Source of the DNA: Haliclystus octoradiatus
Lineage: Eukaryota > Cnidaria > Staurozoa > Stauromedusae > Haliclystidae
Length of the DNA: 64,000 nucleotides
Reading direction: 5' to 3'
NCBI GenBank assembly: GCA_916610825.1
Contig: OU744450.1
Location: forward strand, 11,029,380-11,093,379
Shown: in pieces, positions 47,438 through 59,404 of the stretch
Position numbering within the stretch: the stretch's first letter is position 1
Layout of the letters: the number at the start of each line of letters is the position of its first letter
Notes under the pieces: model-generated
Told to the model about the DNA's origin: nothing
The model's database searches: none
The model's input: only the letters and a program-made list of their open reading frames with translations
Position numbers and translations under genes: made by a program

Positions 47438-47603
47438 CGTTAGTAAGAGATGGAGGTAATCTAGGGCCATCGTAGCAAATTGGTTCAAATGTATTAATGC
47501 ATCGGATTGGATATTCTATGGCTTGTCTTGGCAAAGTTGCTATACCCCATATATTTGTGAAATAATCCGCTCTAGAAAAGTAGTTTTTCAACACAGAATC
47601 ACA
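47438..47603 (-). CDS. Possible internal exon of the modular gene
   Basis: A good polypyrimidine acceptor (TCTCTTACCACAG) opens a 166-nt segment in phase 0. The donor ACG/GTAATC at 47437 gives phase 1, matching the Ig exon downstream. The frame reads CDSVLKNYFSRADYF through CINTFEPICYDG and ends PPSLTNG, with three cysteines. I do not recognise the domain; the PPSLTNG end is faintly sushi-like. If the donor is not used, the frame runs on to a stop at 47367. The EGF exon ends in phase 1, so at least one exon between the two is missing from this model. Confidence 0.4.
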
Positions 47604-47667
47604 CTGTGGTAAGAGAGCGAAATTTATTTTCACTAGTTATTAATAACATTTCCATCGGTTTTTGACT

Positions 47668-48520
47668 GGCTGAATTACCATCAAAAATAAAAGATTTCGA
47701 AATAAATTTGCTTTACCCAATTGAAATACTGCCACGTAAAATGGCAAGCAAATACAATTGTATATATATTCGCTGCACTAAACCTTGCTGATTCCAGTGG
47801 GGAAGGGAAACTATGCCTTCCGCTGTAGCAGTTGACAATGATTTTAGTAACGTCAATAAAAACAATGATTTTGGAAACAATGTATTATCAACTGATTGTA
47901 CTAAAGATATACGTAATGTCGAATTGGAGATCAGTCCTATATCCGACTATTTTTTGAACAAGATATTAATAAATGAGCAATCAGATGATACGATTGTTTT
48001 ACTTATCAAAAAAGAAAACAACAAAATTCAAGTTCAAGTTGCTATGAGCTTACGACTAGTAGTATTTATTTGAATATCATAAGATTACATAAGCCTAGCA
48101 AAAAAGAATTTCAACATTTAAATAACTCAATCAAATTCTTCAGAGAAAATCGTTTTTGTACGCCCGGCATAAAACATGACTCTCTAACAGAAACATTCAC
48201 ATACCGGTAATACCAAAGACTACAAACAAAAGACCAACTATAATATTTGAACCATAACTTGTAAAATTGTATCTATCAATTACATGCCAATGATTTATTG
48301 ATTGGTTGTGATAGATATATTATCTATAATTTACAATTTTATTAAATAGTTAATCATCTTTTATTAATTTTATTCTACATAACTTTTATAATTTTTATTT
48401 TGCAAACATCAGTTATTTTACCTTCATATAAAATTTATGAAGATGTTAATCACCAGGGAAGTGCTTTTCTAATAGTGAGGATATGTTATGCTAATGAGTA
48501 TTAGCATAATTAGACAACTA
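47668..48520 (+). mobile_element. Decayed second copy of the compact LTR element
   Basis: From about 47670 the plus strand aligns with the coding strand of the 2767-4069 element: AELPS..., YPIEIL.RKMAS, CIYIRCTKPC, a stop in place of Cys, then MPSAVAVDNDFSNVN and ELEISPISD (47813-48073). At about 48485 TGTTATGCTAAT and AGCATAATTAGAC match the start of the LTR, after which similarity fades. It is oriented opposite to the first copy. The 5' LTR is missing or unrecognisable. Confidence 0.75.
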
Positions 48521-49491
48521 TAGCTGTTATTATCTTGTGTGACATGCGTGACATGAACTATACCAAGAAAAATTAGGCCGCTGATAATTTATTTGTGATT
48601 TAATTGTATCTGTATCGTATATCCATAACTAGTTCTTGTGGTAGAAAATCTCCCCCGTGATTATATTTTTCCATTGGTGAAAGGTATAATGTTTTTTTGA
48701 TATATTCAATAGACAATTAAGTTTGATTTTATATAAATATCCATGTGCCTTTTTAACTCCCTCTTTTTACCTTGCCTACAGATGATTTTAGATTAAATCA
48801 AAACTGTTGCACCACTTACTGTGTTGTTTTCATCACATTTACTATCGTGATATTTTAAAAAATATGTAGTAAAATAATCACTACAGATATTAGCTTGTAA
48901 ATTTAAAAGCATCGTATAAAAAACCCTTATATACATATTTTTATGCTATACAAATATAGATTCAATCTCAAAAGTTAAAAACGAATGGCCATGGCAGTAA
49001 CAGAATTGAGTAGTGCAGTTAGAAAAATAAATATAAGTAACACATCCAATTGCAAATGCTGGGATTGATTTGCTTATTTTTGATTAGGTCAGAAAAGAAA
49101 AAGCAGCTATTAAATCTGAAAGGGTAATTGAACAACGGAACAACTTTTATTTAGTGAAGTTTCTACATTACTGCTTAGCTTGAAATTGCAACATTTTTAA
49201 CCATTTAACGATAACATGGTTTAACGACTACTGGAAGAAGTAGGAACACATATGAAATAAAATCTATTTTTACTGCAAGTAAGTGTGTGACATACATCCC
49301 AGATCAACAGTGACGCATAATTTTCTGCAGTGAGATTAATGAAGAAAGCGTCAATATACAAGAAATAATGAGTTCAAATCGTGAAAATTGAAAAATTGCG
49401 AACGAGGTTCTAGCTTAAATGGACCAACAAAGCATTATGTACAGAAACAAGCACACAGGAAGGAATGAGTAAATGCTGTCTTAATACTTAC
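48521..49491. other. Intronic sequence
   Basis: AT-rich, with no recognised exon, repeat or RNA. Confidence 0.35.
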
Positions 49492-49550
49492 GCTCTTCGC
49501 AATTTGTACCATGATAACCAGTTGCACATTCACATTGATCTGGTTTAGTA
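49492..49550 (-). CDS. EGF-like half-domain exon of the modular gene
   Basis: The donor GAGC/GTAAGT and the acceptor TTTACACAG (exon from 49550) or an internal CAG (exon from 49539) bound a very short exon encoding DQCECATGYHGTNCEE. C-x-C-x-x-G-Y-x-G-x-x-C is the diagnostic second half of an EGF-like module. The 49539 start would make it a symmetric phase 1-1 exon like its neighbours, but its pyrimidine tract is poor. The first half with the remaining cysteines must lie on an upstream exon I did not find. Confidence 0.55.
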
Positions 49551-52134
49551 CTGTGTAAATGGTACATCACCGTCAAAAATATGTGGAAGCTCCCCCCCAC
49601 TCCCTGGTACATAAATACATAGATAATGTAATCTAGAACTTCCATGAGAAATAATCCACAAAACAATATTTCGTATTGACTTCTTATGGATATATGATAA
49701 GAAATATGGTTAGATAATTATGAATTTTTAACCATAGGCGGGAGGAAAACTATTTCTAAACTAGATTATTTTATGTAAGACTAATGTTGAAACAAGTTTT
49801 TTATTTTCACGCTAGAAGATCATGTTTCGAATTTAAATGTTCCCACATAGTTAAATCGATTAGGCGATTCAAACGGCAGGACAAATATCAATCTGTTGAT
49901 ATTGTACTGCAATAATAATAATATAAAAATCGTTGTTTTCTGTATGACATTTCCGTATGTATTCCGTTGAATGGTCCTATTTCTAAAGTTTTCACTGAAT
50001 TTTTCACGGTATTATTCCATTTTTTTTCATAGTTTTTTCTACAAAATTAATATTTGTCTGTTTGTTTGATATGATTTCACCGTCAAACGAAGTTATATAG
50101 TAGACAGCTATATATAGCATATAGTTGAGTTGATTTTTGAATAATCAAATCATTCACATGATGAATAAAAAATATAAGCGACTTTACTGCAACCAGAGAA
50201 TACAATTAATTATCTAGTTAGGCCTTTCATAAAAATCAAAAAATGATTGTCGCCATTCCTATTAAACTTGCATGAGCTACTCGATTCCGGAAATCATTTT
50301 TTGGTGTCATGTGCACTTTAAGGAGTATCAATATGTAACAATCTAAGAACATATTCTACGGACAGAAGGTATTGATCTATCAACAGTCATCATACCAAAA
50401 GCAAAAATTATACATTTCAACTACATTTTCCACATATTCAGCGTGTTCTGCGCTGATCAAGCTGTGATCAAACTTGTGTTCCGAAAATTTTCAAACTTGA
50501 TTGTGATTTCGTCAAAAATGGGGGGGGGGGGGCTAAGGAGAAACTTTGGAGAAGTACTGGAGTATGAAAAACGTAAATTTCTTCTGGGTATTATGTTAAT
50601 CATTCTAACAAATGCCTGATCAGTAATGAGATGAGAATGAAAATTTTGAGATGAGAATGTGTGGGCCCATATGAAAATTGTGTGTGACAAGATCCCATAG
50701 AAGTGCAGCATTTTCATTTCACAGTCATGAGGACCGCACAAGAACAGACCACAAAGTTGGAAAAAATAGTTTGTTTTTTTCAATTTTCTCGCAGATACCT
50801 TGAAAAAACCCTAAGAGGTACAACCAATTTTTGAAACCCTGGACTTATATGAGTGTTTATATCCATGTTTTGAATCCATACGAAATAAAAAGTTGGTTTC
50901 ATTCTGCATGTCAAAACTTTTTAAACGGACGAAAAATTAACTAAGTTTTAAGAAAGTTTTAACAAAGTTAACAGAGCAGACATTGTGCTTTAAAATAATC
51001 ACAGTTTCTATGTGTAGCATGAACAAAGTCGGTGTCATTTTTGAGGTAAAGTAAAATTATGGACAAAATCTCATACGGAGACGATAAAACCAATACTTTA
51101 ACTTATGTTTTAGCTACTTCTTTCTGTTTTCCCCCATCGTCGTTCGTCCTGGATTTATCTTCGCTTTCGTTGGCATTTTCAAGCTAGCTAGACTTGATTG
51201 TGTTTATTTCGACTCTTATTGTTTATTTGAAGTCCGTTTATAATTCTCAAGAAGACTGTTCTTTTATAAAAAGTACATCATCGGCATGTTTATAAGGTAA
51301 AGTCACAATAAATTAAACTAATTTTGGTTTTCTCATTGGTTACTGTATAAACATTTATCGAAAGAGTATTTTCAGTTCATGCATTTGAACTCAACAATGC
51401 TTTCATTTACTCACAAATTCAGCATTTCAAACAAAAACTTCAGATAATGTCACTATGCTCTTTTATGAAAGATTCATAAAGGATTTTTACAGAGCAACGC
51501 TGATTAGTTTATTTCGCTTTTCACCATTTTGTCAGCTTTTCTTCAAGTTTCATATGCTTTAATGTGGTTCAGAGGGATTGGGGTTCACGGGGATGACGGT
51601 AAATTTATATCTTACTAGATTTCGAGTTGCATGCAGATGCATGCTTATATTGAGTTGTGAATCATCTGGCTCGACTGGTTCAAATAAATGCTTGAAGAAA
51701 TCTATGTAGAAAAGATGATTGAGGCCGAAATTTAATTCAGAAATTATTCTATTTTATATTTTGCTGTTCAAAGAAGCAAAAGTTGAGAAGTGAAAAGTGG
51801 AACGCATAGGATTTGTTTACGATATTAGGATACTATTTTAGTTTACCCAAAGCAAGTTGAAGTTAAGTAGCCATACACCCCCCAAAAAAATTGAGGGGTG
51901 TCATACAGCTGCAAGGTAACAATTTTTGGGGGTTTGTCTAAATTTTATTATGTTCCACCTAACAACACTGGCACATCCCGAAAAAATTTGATTGATTATT
52001 TTTTATTCATAACATCGTTATTCAACATTTGATTCAAGTGACTTCTGAAAAAGTATAGAATGAGAAACTATTTATCATCTTTACATCTTATTTTATTAAT
52101 TACTGTCATGTACTTTCTTTTATATTTTAATTTA
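49551..52134. other. Intronic sequence
   Basis: About 2.6 kb. A run of G (about 50520-50532) and a short hairpin (ACACCCC...GGGGTGT near 51876-51901) are the only marked features. No exon was found. Confidence 0.35.
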
Positions 52135-52985
52135 TTTGTTGTCACTGATGAAATGGAAGTTGGTATTGCAATTGTTTCTATATTTTAATTAAATTTCATT
52201 GCAGTACTGTACAATTTAACACTGGCTGTAGTAATCAGGAAATATTTTTATTTTGTATCTTCGTAATTAATTTCCATAACGCGGGTTTGTTTACAAATTT
52301 CATAACCTTCTATTCCAAGTCATTTTTCAATAATAATTTATAATCAATCATTAAATAATTTCCAACTGAAGATTAGATGATGACACATCTTATTTGTTTC
52401 ACTTTCATATAAATATACGTGTTGTTTTAGTTTGTTTACGTTTGAATTTCATTCTGAGAATTACTACGATGAAAATACACAAATTATCTGTCACTTCGCA
52501 ACAAAGGATTGTGCTGTTTTGTTTTTGCGAGACAATAGAAAGTCATTCAAGTGCGAAACTGCTTAGTTAGCGCTTCAGTCACTGATCAAACTGTTCAATC
52601 GAGTTTCATCGCATTTGAATCTATATGCGATCGTTCATATATAATAATAATAATTTGTTGTCGATGATGAAGTGAAAGTTTGTATATCTATTGTTTTCTA
52701 TATTAATGTCTTTTCATTGGAGTAAAATTGCCGGCTATCATTATCAGTAGACATGTGAGATTATGTTGAATAAATAAGAATTTCCCCAGCATGGGTTTGT
52801 TTACAAATGTGATATCGTTCCTATCCGAACAGTTTATAAATAATTTTCAAAAAACATTGATAATATAATTTCCATTCTGACGCATGACCATACACTAAAC
52901 AAAAGATCGATCTGCACTGTTGCTCAGAGACAATAGAAGTCATTCAAGTGCGAAACTGCTTAGTTAGCGCTTCAGTCTGAGAAAG
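52135..52985. repeat. Diverged tandem duplication of about 400 bp
   Basis: 52135-52590 and 52650-52985 share the order TTGTTGTC-ATGATGAA, GGGTTTGTTTACAAAT, and the near-identical GTCATTCAAGTGCGAAACTG plus CTTAGTTAGCGCTTCAGTC. The 3' parts are much better conserved than the 5' parts. Confidence 0.7.
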
Positions 52986-53931
52986 CATTGTTGTTGAAAA
53001 TGGAAACAGTTTTCATTGGTTTTTATCAACTTCGATGTATTTATTTAAGAAATGAAGCCGGCCATGTACGCCTCTGGTTAATAACGAATCCATTGATATG
53101 TGTTTCAAGTCAACTGCATCAAAAATGGCATCGTGAATCCCCGCCTTACATAAAATGGAAATAGCGTAAATTTAAAAGTAGATTTAGTGAATATCTCTTT
53201 GATCTCTACTTGAACAGAATAATAATGGCCTGATCAGAACAGATCCTGATCAAACTATTGATATGGAAATGTGTGGATATGGGGGTGGCTGGGGTTGGAA
53301 AGGGGTTGGGGGCACGAAGACAAGAATTTTGTAGCGTGGAAACTGAAATCTCCTCGTAGTGTCAATAATCAAGCAATCGCGTATTTGCGGGCGCGTCAAA
53401 TCACACAAATCACAAAAAACACGAACATTCGAGCTAGGTGGGCTTGGGGCGAATCCCTGGCCGATGTTATACGAACCTTAGCAAAACAAATGATCTTTGG
53501 CTAAAATACTTCATTGTTTATAGTATTTGGCAGATAGAGTCTCCAGTCATCATCAACATCAATTCTAAACTGTCTTGCATGATACTTGTTTTCTAACCGA
53601 TATGGCAAAAAGACACCACGGATAATTGCATAAATGATGCATTAAAATTCAATAAAATTCATGATATGATCATTTGTTCCAAAATTGACCAGCTAATCAT
53701 TGACAGTCATTCATATCAATTTCGATGAATATCAGCACAACGACCTCGAAGAACCTTGTTGAATATCAGCCGATATTAAGCTTTCGATCAATAACTAATT
53801 TATCTTTTGTCATTCGAATTTTTTCATTTTTATTTTTGAAATAACCAACATGACTTTGTAGCCAAAATCATATATGATACCAAACAACTAAAGAGAATGT
53901 TGAATGATTGCCTCGTAATGATTTTTCTTAC
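52986..53931. other. Intronic sequence next to the TSP1 exon
   Basis: No exon or repeat was recognised; the 77-codon frame near 53.3-53.5 kb has no supporting motif. Confidence 0.35.
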
Positions 53932-54105
53932 CTGGACAGTCTGTGGCAACGCAGTTTTTCACTTGACTACATGAGCAATACCGGTAGCGATAAAGCCGAC
54001 TGTTTGTTACTCTTGTTGTTCGACATAATCCTGTATTAGTTTGAAAACCATCTCCGCAAGTTGTGTTGCAATCACTCCATCCATACATTCTTAGAACAGT
54101 TAGAT
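53932..54105 (-). CDS. Thrombospondin type-1 domain exon of the modular gene
   Basis: The acceptor TTGATTGCAG and donor CCAG/GTAAGA bound a 174-nt phase 1-1 exon. The peptide reads YGWSDCNTTCGDGFQTN, LCRTTR and ends CSCSQVKNCVATDCPG. This is the WSxC--TCG-G...C...R...C...C pattern of a TSP type-1 repeat, here with one conserved Trp and six or more cysteines. TSP1 repeats bind glycosaminoglycans or matrix proteins outside the cell. This is the most 5' exon I can place; signal peptide and first exons are upstream of it, beyond what I could identify to the right. Confidence 0.75.
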
Positions 54106-54324
54106 CTGCAATCAATTACAAATCATAAAGCCAATATATTATTTATACGCATGACAAATAAAAATAAACATATTTCAAACACTTGTTACTCAGTTTACCT
54201 GCATCAGGGACATGCTCTGAACACGATGGAAAAGATTGACATGGCGTATATATACTTAGTAAGTATACCGCTATTACCAATGCAAAAATTGATTTCATTT
54301 TTGGTATAGCTACAGAAACTTACA

Positions 54325-54660
54325 GAGCAATGAAGATTTCCGTATGTAGCGATAGTTTTGCGATATTACTGATATGTTGTCCGCCCTTTGGTATCAGATA
54401 TAGATGTCGAAATAGTCCTTTCAGCTTTGTAGTGAGATTATCATTCGAATAAGGAGCATTGATAATGTTAGTCTTCTGTTCTGCATTACAATTGTAAGAT
54501 CATCGTACGATTCATTCCAGTCAGAACTAATATATATCTTGCTGTGAGCTATTTTTTGTTCTGTATTTAATATATGTATCTGTTATTGAATTCGGGTCTT
54601 GTGGCACCGCGAGTACATGACGAATTATACAATCGTAACAAAAAAGAATAATTTTATGTT
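54325..54660. repeat. Low-copy interspersed repeat, copy 1
   Basis: Shares GATGTCGAAATAGTCCTTTC and following sequence with 55945-56050, and CTAATATATATCTTGCTGTG through GTACATGA-GAATTATACAAT with 57305-57475. The family is not identified. Confidence 0.75.
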
Positions 54661-55944
54661 CACAAAAGATGTCACCCACTGAAACATTCCTCGGACTGTG
54701 CATGCAGAGAAGTTGTCAAGATGTTGATAGGTGGTCCATCACATGTCGCCCAAAGAGAAGCAGTAGTCTGGAAAACATTTTAAACGTCTCTGATGTCACA
54801 AGAGCGGAAATTTTCGCAAGCCTATTAAATACCTATTTATTTTTAGATCATTTCAAATGAGCCTGGAATGTCCATATGAGTGTCCCAAAATTTGATATTG
54901 AACATTACGACGTTTTCAAAACATTAAACATCCACATGTATTTCATACAAATTGAATTAGTACTTTGTAAAGTATTTTATTGCAGCCAATATGAGTCTTT
55001 CCATTGTATAAAGCACTAAATAGACTACGGATTCCGCAGATATATTCAAACAGATTCTGAACAGCTTGAGAATTACTCATAAAGTATAGCTGTAGGGTAA
55101 ACTCAACTTGAGCTTATTAACTATCTGCTTTAGAGAAATTAAATAATTACGAATCAAACTAGCCAATATTATTACTATTTTATAGAAAAATGTTTCCTAA
55201 ATAAATCGAACAAAACTGGAATAAATAAATTATTATAATAAAATTAAATTAATGTTATAATATCTAAAATCATAAACAAACGCAAATAAATATGAATAAC
55301 TGGTTTCTGCATTGATTTATCATCGTGAATTGCTTTGCATGTTGGCAGCAATTACTATCAAAACAGCATATTAGAAAACATCTTGAATTTCCATAGTGGG
55401 TGTGCTACAGCTTAAAGTTCGTTTGTATTTACACAGTTCGTTTATTTGTAAATTCTCTTAATCATGTTATTATATTGTAAACATTATAAAATGAAGGCAT
55501 TGTGACATTATTATATTATCGAATAAAATACGTGATTTTTTAGTTTGGTAAAATTGTTGGTTTTCTTTAAATAGATAATATGCAGTTTGTAATTTCTGTA
55601 ATTCATTGAGTTGTGATTGAGATGTCGGGCGTGAAAAATCTCCTTTAAGGGAGGTTTTGATATTTTAACGGGAGAAGAATTTTCAAGAGTTACGCCATCA
55701 ATCAGTCGTACTCACAATAAAACATGAGGGATTCCCTTGATATCATGATTTACGAGATACTGAAACAAATTCATTTATTGTTTACGAAATTTCCAAGACC
55801 TGCACAGTATATATTAAAATTGCAGCATTCTCAGCTATATTATTTTTATGGGTATAGTCGGACGACCAAGTGTTTGTTGGAGAGCTTTTAGCCTCGCAGC
55901 TCTGAAAGGACGGTATCCTTCGAAGCATATACAACTAGATTAAA
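54661..55944. other. Non-coding spacer
   Basis: About 1.3 kb of AT-rich sequence with no supported gene. Confidence 0.35.
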
Positions 55945-56257
55945 TGCAAATGATATAGATGTCGAAATAGTCCTTTCAGCTTTGTAGTGAGATTATCATT
56001 CGAATAAGGAGCATTGATAATGTTAATCTTCTGTTCTGCATTACTACATAAAAATGTTATTGAATTCGGTTAAGGTTTCGTGCGCCACAGAGCAATGAAG
56101 GTTTCCGTATATAATCAGAACGTTTTGATGTTATTGATATGTGGTCCGCCTTAGGGTATTTCCTTTAGTTGTCGAAATAGCCCTTTTGCAGTTTGTAACA
56201 AAAATATCATGCGATCCTGTGCATTGTTAATGTGATTTATAATTGTAAGATCGCAAA
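55945..56257. repeat. Low-copy interspersed repeat, copy 2 (left part)
   Basis: Matches 54400-54490 and then 54325-54390, so the order is rearranged relative to copy 1. Its continuation appears beyond the inverted-repeat element at 57305-57475. Confidence 0.65.
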
Positions 56258-57302
56258 TTTTTTTTAACAAACCCATGAAGCCAGAGCCATCTATTTACAA
56301 GAGTTGGGACACGCTTTCATGTGCCGCTATCGTCTCCTATTGGACAGATGCCATTCACGTGATTTTTTGGACGCCATTTTCGTACTTTTGGCACCAGGTT
56401 TCCTGTTTTAAACGAAGCGCGCGGAAAAATACAACTTTTATCAGTGAAAACAAACATATGCTATTAAATTATTAATTGTTGTGTTAATAGACGAAATAGT
56501 AATCGAAATAAAATATTGTTTACTATTCCAACTGGGGACAAGAACTAGAAAAAAGTTGCCTTTGACTGCAAAGAATAAGCGTAAGAGAGTAAGAGATGTA
56601 GTCCATACTCCACAAACTCCTTGTCCATTTAGCAATTCCAATAGCATTGATCTGATTTACTTTCGAGCAACATGCTGAAGAGATCGATAAGAAAGTATAC
56701 ATTGAAGTAAATTTTATTCTTATTTTGAGAGTCCAGCAAATAAATATGGAGAAAGACAACTAATAGATGGTTATATTACTCTTGTATCATGTTAAACGAT
56801 CGCAAACCATTTCACACAGTTCCAAAATGGCTGAAAAAACACAACTTTCTCTTGCACATGCGCACTGCTGTTAAAAACGTCCTCGGGTCCAGGCCAAATA
56901 ACAAAAATGGCATGAGTGTCCCAACTCTTGTAAATAGATGGCTCTGCATGAAGCGCATCCCTGGCCATCAACGCATGCGTATAATGAACGAACAGTAACT
57001 TGTAAACATTTCGGGAAAAATTAAAACTTCGTCTCGACCATGACTCGAACCAACATACCCTGCACTCTCTACCTATACCCTGCAACTTCGTCTCGACTCA
57101 ATCCGAATGAGCTACGCCAACCGACGACAACTCATGAAACAGAAATGAATTTATACTCGACCGAGTGGTTATCACGTGACCTGACCCTAACCCTAACCCT
57201 AAACGGGTGGATCACGCCTCATGTTAACCCAAATAGACCAAATGCAAACGAGACAGGGATGCGCTTGATGGCCAGGGATGCGCTTCATGGGTTTGTTAAT
57301 AA
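56258..57302. mobile_element. Inverted-repeat DNA element with TTAA flanks
   Basis: The left end reads TTAACAAACCCATGAAGC (about 56267) and the right end GCTTCATGGGTTTGTTAA (about 57279-57296). The inner left segment CAGAGCCATCTATTTACAAG recurs inverted at about 56930-56949, so the element has compound or foldback-like arms. TTAA at both ends is what a piggyBac-type insertion would leave, although the ends do not start with CCC directly. No transposase is present. A SINE (57040-57215) is nested inside. Flanking sequence on both sides belongs to the same interspersed repeat, consistent with insertion into it. Confidence 0.65.
57030..57215 (-). mobile_element. Second tRNA-derived SINE with telomere-like 5' sequence
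   Basis: On the minus strand: TTAGGGTTAGGGTTAGGG (about 57184-57201 as CCCTAA), TCACGTGATAAC, CGGTCGAGT, then an A box TAGCTCATTCGG and an excellent B box GGTTCGAGTCA (about 57043-57053). The layout equals the plus-strand copy at 17.9-18.05 kb. The B box is closer to consensus here. Confidence 0.68.
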
Positions 57303-57475
57303 AAATCTGCTGTAAGATCATCGTGCGATTCATTCTAATCAGGATCAGAACTAATATATATCTTGCTGTGAGCTATTTTTTATCCTGCATTTAATATATG
57401 TATCTGTTATTGAATTCGGGTCGTGTGGCACAGCGAGTACATGAAGAATTATACAATCGTAAGAAAAAAGAATAA
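57303..57475. repeat. Low-copy interspersed repeat, copy 2 (right part)
   Basis: Near-identical to about 54492-54660 (TAATATATATCTTGCTGTG; TGTTATTGAATTCGGGTC). Confidence 0.75.
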
Positions 57476-58120
57476 TTTCATTGTATGTAAATACTTTCAT
57501 TTTAATTTTGTAACTGGTATATTATTTATTTGCAATTCTGTTTGTTTTCCTGTTTGGCATTTTAAAATCCAAAATGTAAACTTTAACGTGTTCTTCCAAA
57601 TGCCTTCATTGATTACTTATCCATACTTTTTTCGACATGTGGATGAGTATTTTTTGAGAATTAATGTTTAAAAAACTTAATGTTTCAAAACTTCAAAACA
57701 TGTCGTTGTGTCTAATTTTAATTTTAATTCTAAAGGCAGCTATAGACCATTGCATTAATCATACAAATACTTTACAGTAACAATATTCAAAACTGCTTTG
57801 TAGATTCTCAATTGTCGTTCATCGATACATGTCGTGATCATAATATAGCGAATTTTTTTTGATCATAAATTAAGAATCATTGCCGATACTTAACTATGAA
57901 TCTCTGTTTTTCATCTTTTCAAACTCTGAGTTTCTCACCAAAGGGTCCTCCTTTTATTTGAGACATTTAAGGTATAAATTTTGGATTTTTGATGTATTTT
58001 GGGTATATACAGTTTCTGAAAGATGTCGGTGCAGATCTTAGCACAGTGACTACAACACTATGGGGTGGCAACAATGCAAAAGCCCCAATTAGATTTGCTA
58101 CTGGAGAAACACCCCCAACT
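57476..58120. other. Non-coding spacer
   Basis: No gene recognised. The last ~100 bp may belong to the DIRS-like relic that follows. Confidence 0.35.
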
Positions 58121-58165
58121 AAATATGTGTCCACGTCTTGCCATTGCCAATGCCAACCCTAAAAT

Positions 58166-58741
58166 ATGGCAGTTATTGTGGAATGGCAGCCGATAAACAG
58201 AATTGAGACTGGAAAATGTACAGCAAAGTTGAAGCAAACGATGGTTACTGCTGCGTTAGCCTTAACCCCAATAGCGGATCAAATGATGAAAATATTGGAG
58301 AGAAAAGCCATTATGAAACCTGCAGATTTTGAATCCGTAGTGAGTACAGCCATGGATGCAATAGCCCTACTAGTGCACGGAAATACAAAGCTTATAATTC
58401 AACGTAAGCATTGCATCAGACCCGTCTTAGATAACGGTCTACTGTCGTTAAATGATAAGAGTTTCCCAGTTTCGCAACTTCTATTTGGAGATGATCTCAA
58501 AGCAGACTCAGCAGAGATTACTACTGCGAAGTCGAATAGTCGTTTGAGGGACTCTATTTGGAAGCTACCCGCTCCAAGGCAACCACGAACAGATGGAGAA
58601 GGGCCCTCAGGTCAGCATTCTGGTTGTCAAAAGAGAGGTAGTGAGAGTTCGTCGTATCTTCGGCCTCGCCACCCAAGCAATCACGATCGGCCAAATTCTT
58701 ATCAATCTAGGAGAAAATTTCATCAAAAACAAAAGTTTTGA
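58166..58741 (+). pseudogene. DIRS-like retroelement gag fragment
   Basis: The 191-codon frame includes MDAIALLVHGNTKLIIQRK, a PVLDNGLLSLND segment and VSQLLFGDDLK (residues about 66-114). This is the order typical of the ORF1/gag of DIRS-type tyrosine-recombinase retroelements, followed by the usual Arg/Ser/Pro-rich tail (HPSNHDRPNSYQSRRKF). It has no visible partner RT here; a separate RT/recombinase relic of the same class is at 21.2-22.2 kb. The start is arbitrary because the fragment is probably 5'-truncated. Confidence 0.6.
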
Positions 58742-59404
58742 TGCCTGAGGTAGTATAAATATCTACTGGTGGCAGATTGAGAAATTCTACTCATGTTTGG
58801 GAATCATTGACCTCATATAGTGTAATACTGAATTCTGTAAATGGCTTACACATTTACCTTGAATTCGAGTGCCCTGAAAAGTACACAAATTCACCCTCCT
58901 CAAAGAAAGTGTGTTTATTCATGCTGAGATTGAGAAAATCATGGAAAAGGGGTGATAACCAAACCTCAACATGGGATCGGGGGATTATCGTCTCCATATT
59001 TGTAAGGGGAAAAAATGTAACATTTAGAATCATTTTGAATTTAGAAGAGTTTAGTTCAAATGCTACTTACAACCAATTCAAAATGGATTCTATTTAGCCA
59101 TTATTATCTATTATCTATCTATTAGCCACTATTTAGAAATTACGCTAAGCATAAATTCAAGTTGAGCTTGCAGCGGTTGCCGGTCAAATTTGCCCCTTTG
59201 ATGCATAATTTTCAGAGTGACATCTCAGAATTGGATCAAAATCGAACGCCATCATTATATTGGGTGTGACTACGATTGCGTGATGACACATTTTCACTTG
59301 CTCTTGAATTTTTTATGTTTTCATATGTTTATAATTTTTTTTTTTTTTTTTTTTTTAATTCTGAGAGAATACTGTACTGTTATATATAGTATATCTTATT
59401 TATC
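58742..59404. other. Spacer upstream of the LINE
   Basis: No gene supported. A run of about 20 T (59337-59356) precedes the LINE ORF1 start and may mark its 5' untranslated region or an old insertion. Confidence 0.4.

Noticed and set aside
50457..50783. 108-codon minus-strand frame across the G-run
   Set aside because: The proline run is the homopolymer translated; no domain or splice support.
54669..54860. 63-codon plus-strand frame
   Set aside because: No motif, no splice context, and it partly follows interspersed repeat sequence.
57179..57210. A chromosome end
   Set aside because: Only about three CCCTAA units, embedded in a SINE with unrelated sequence on both sides.
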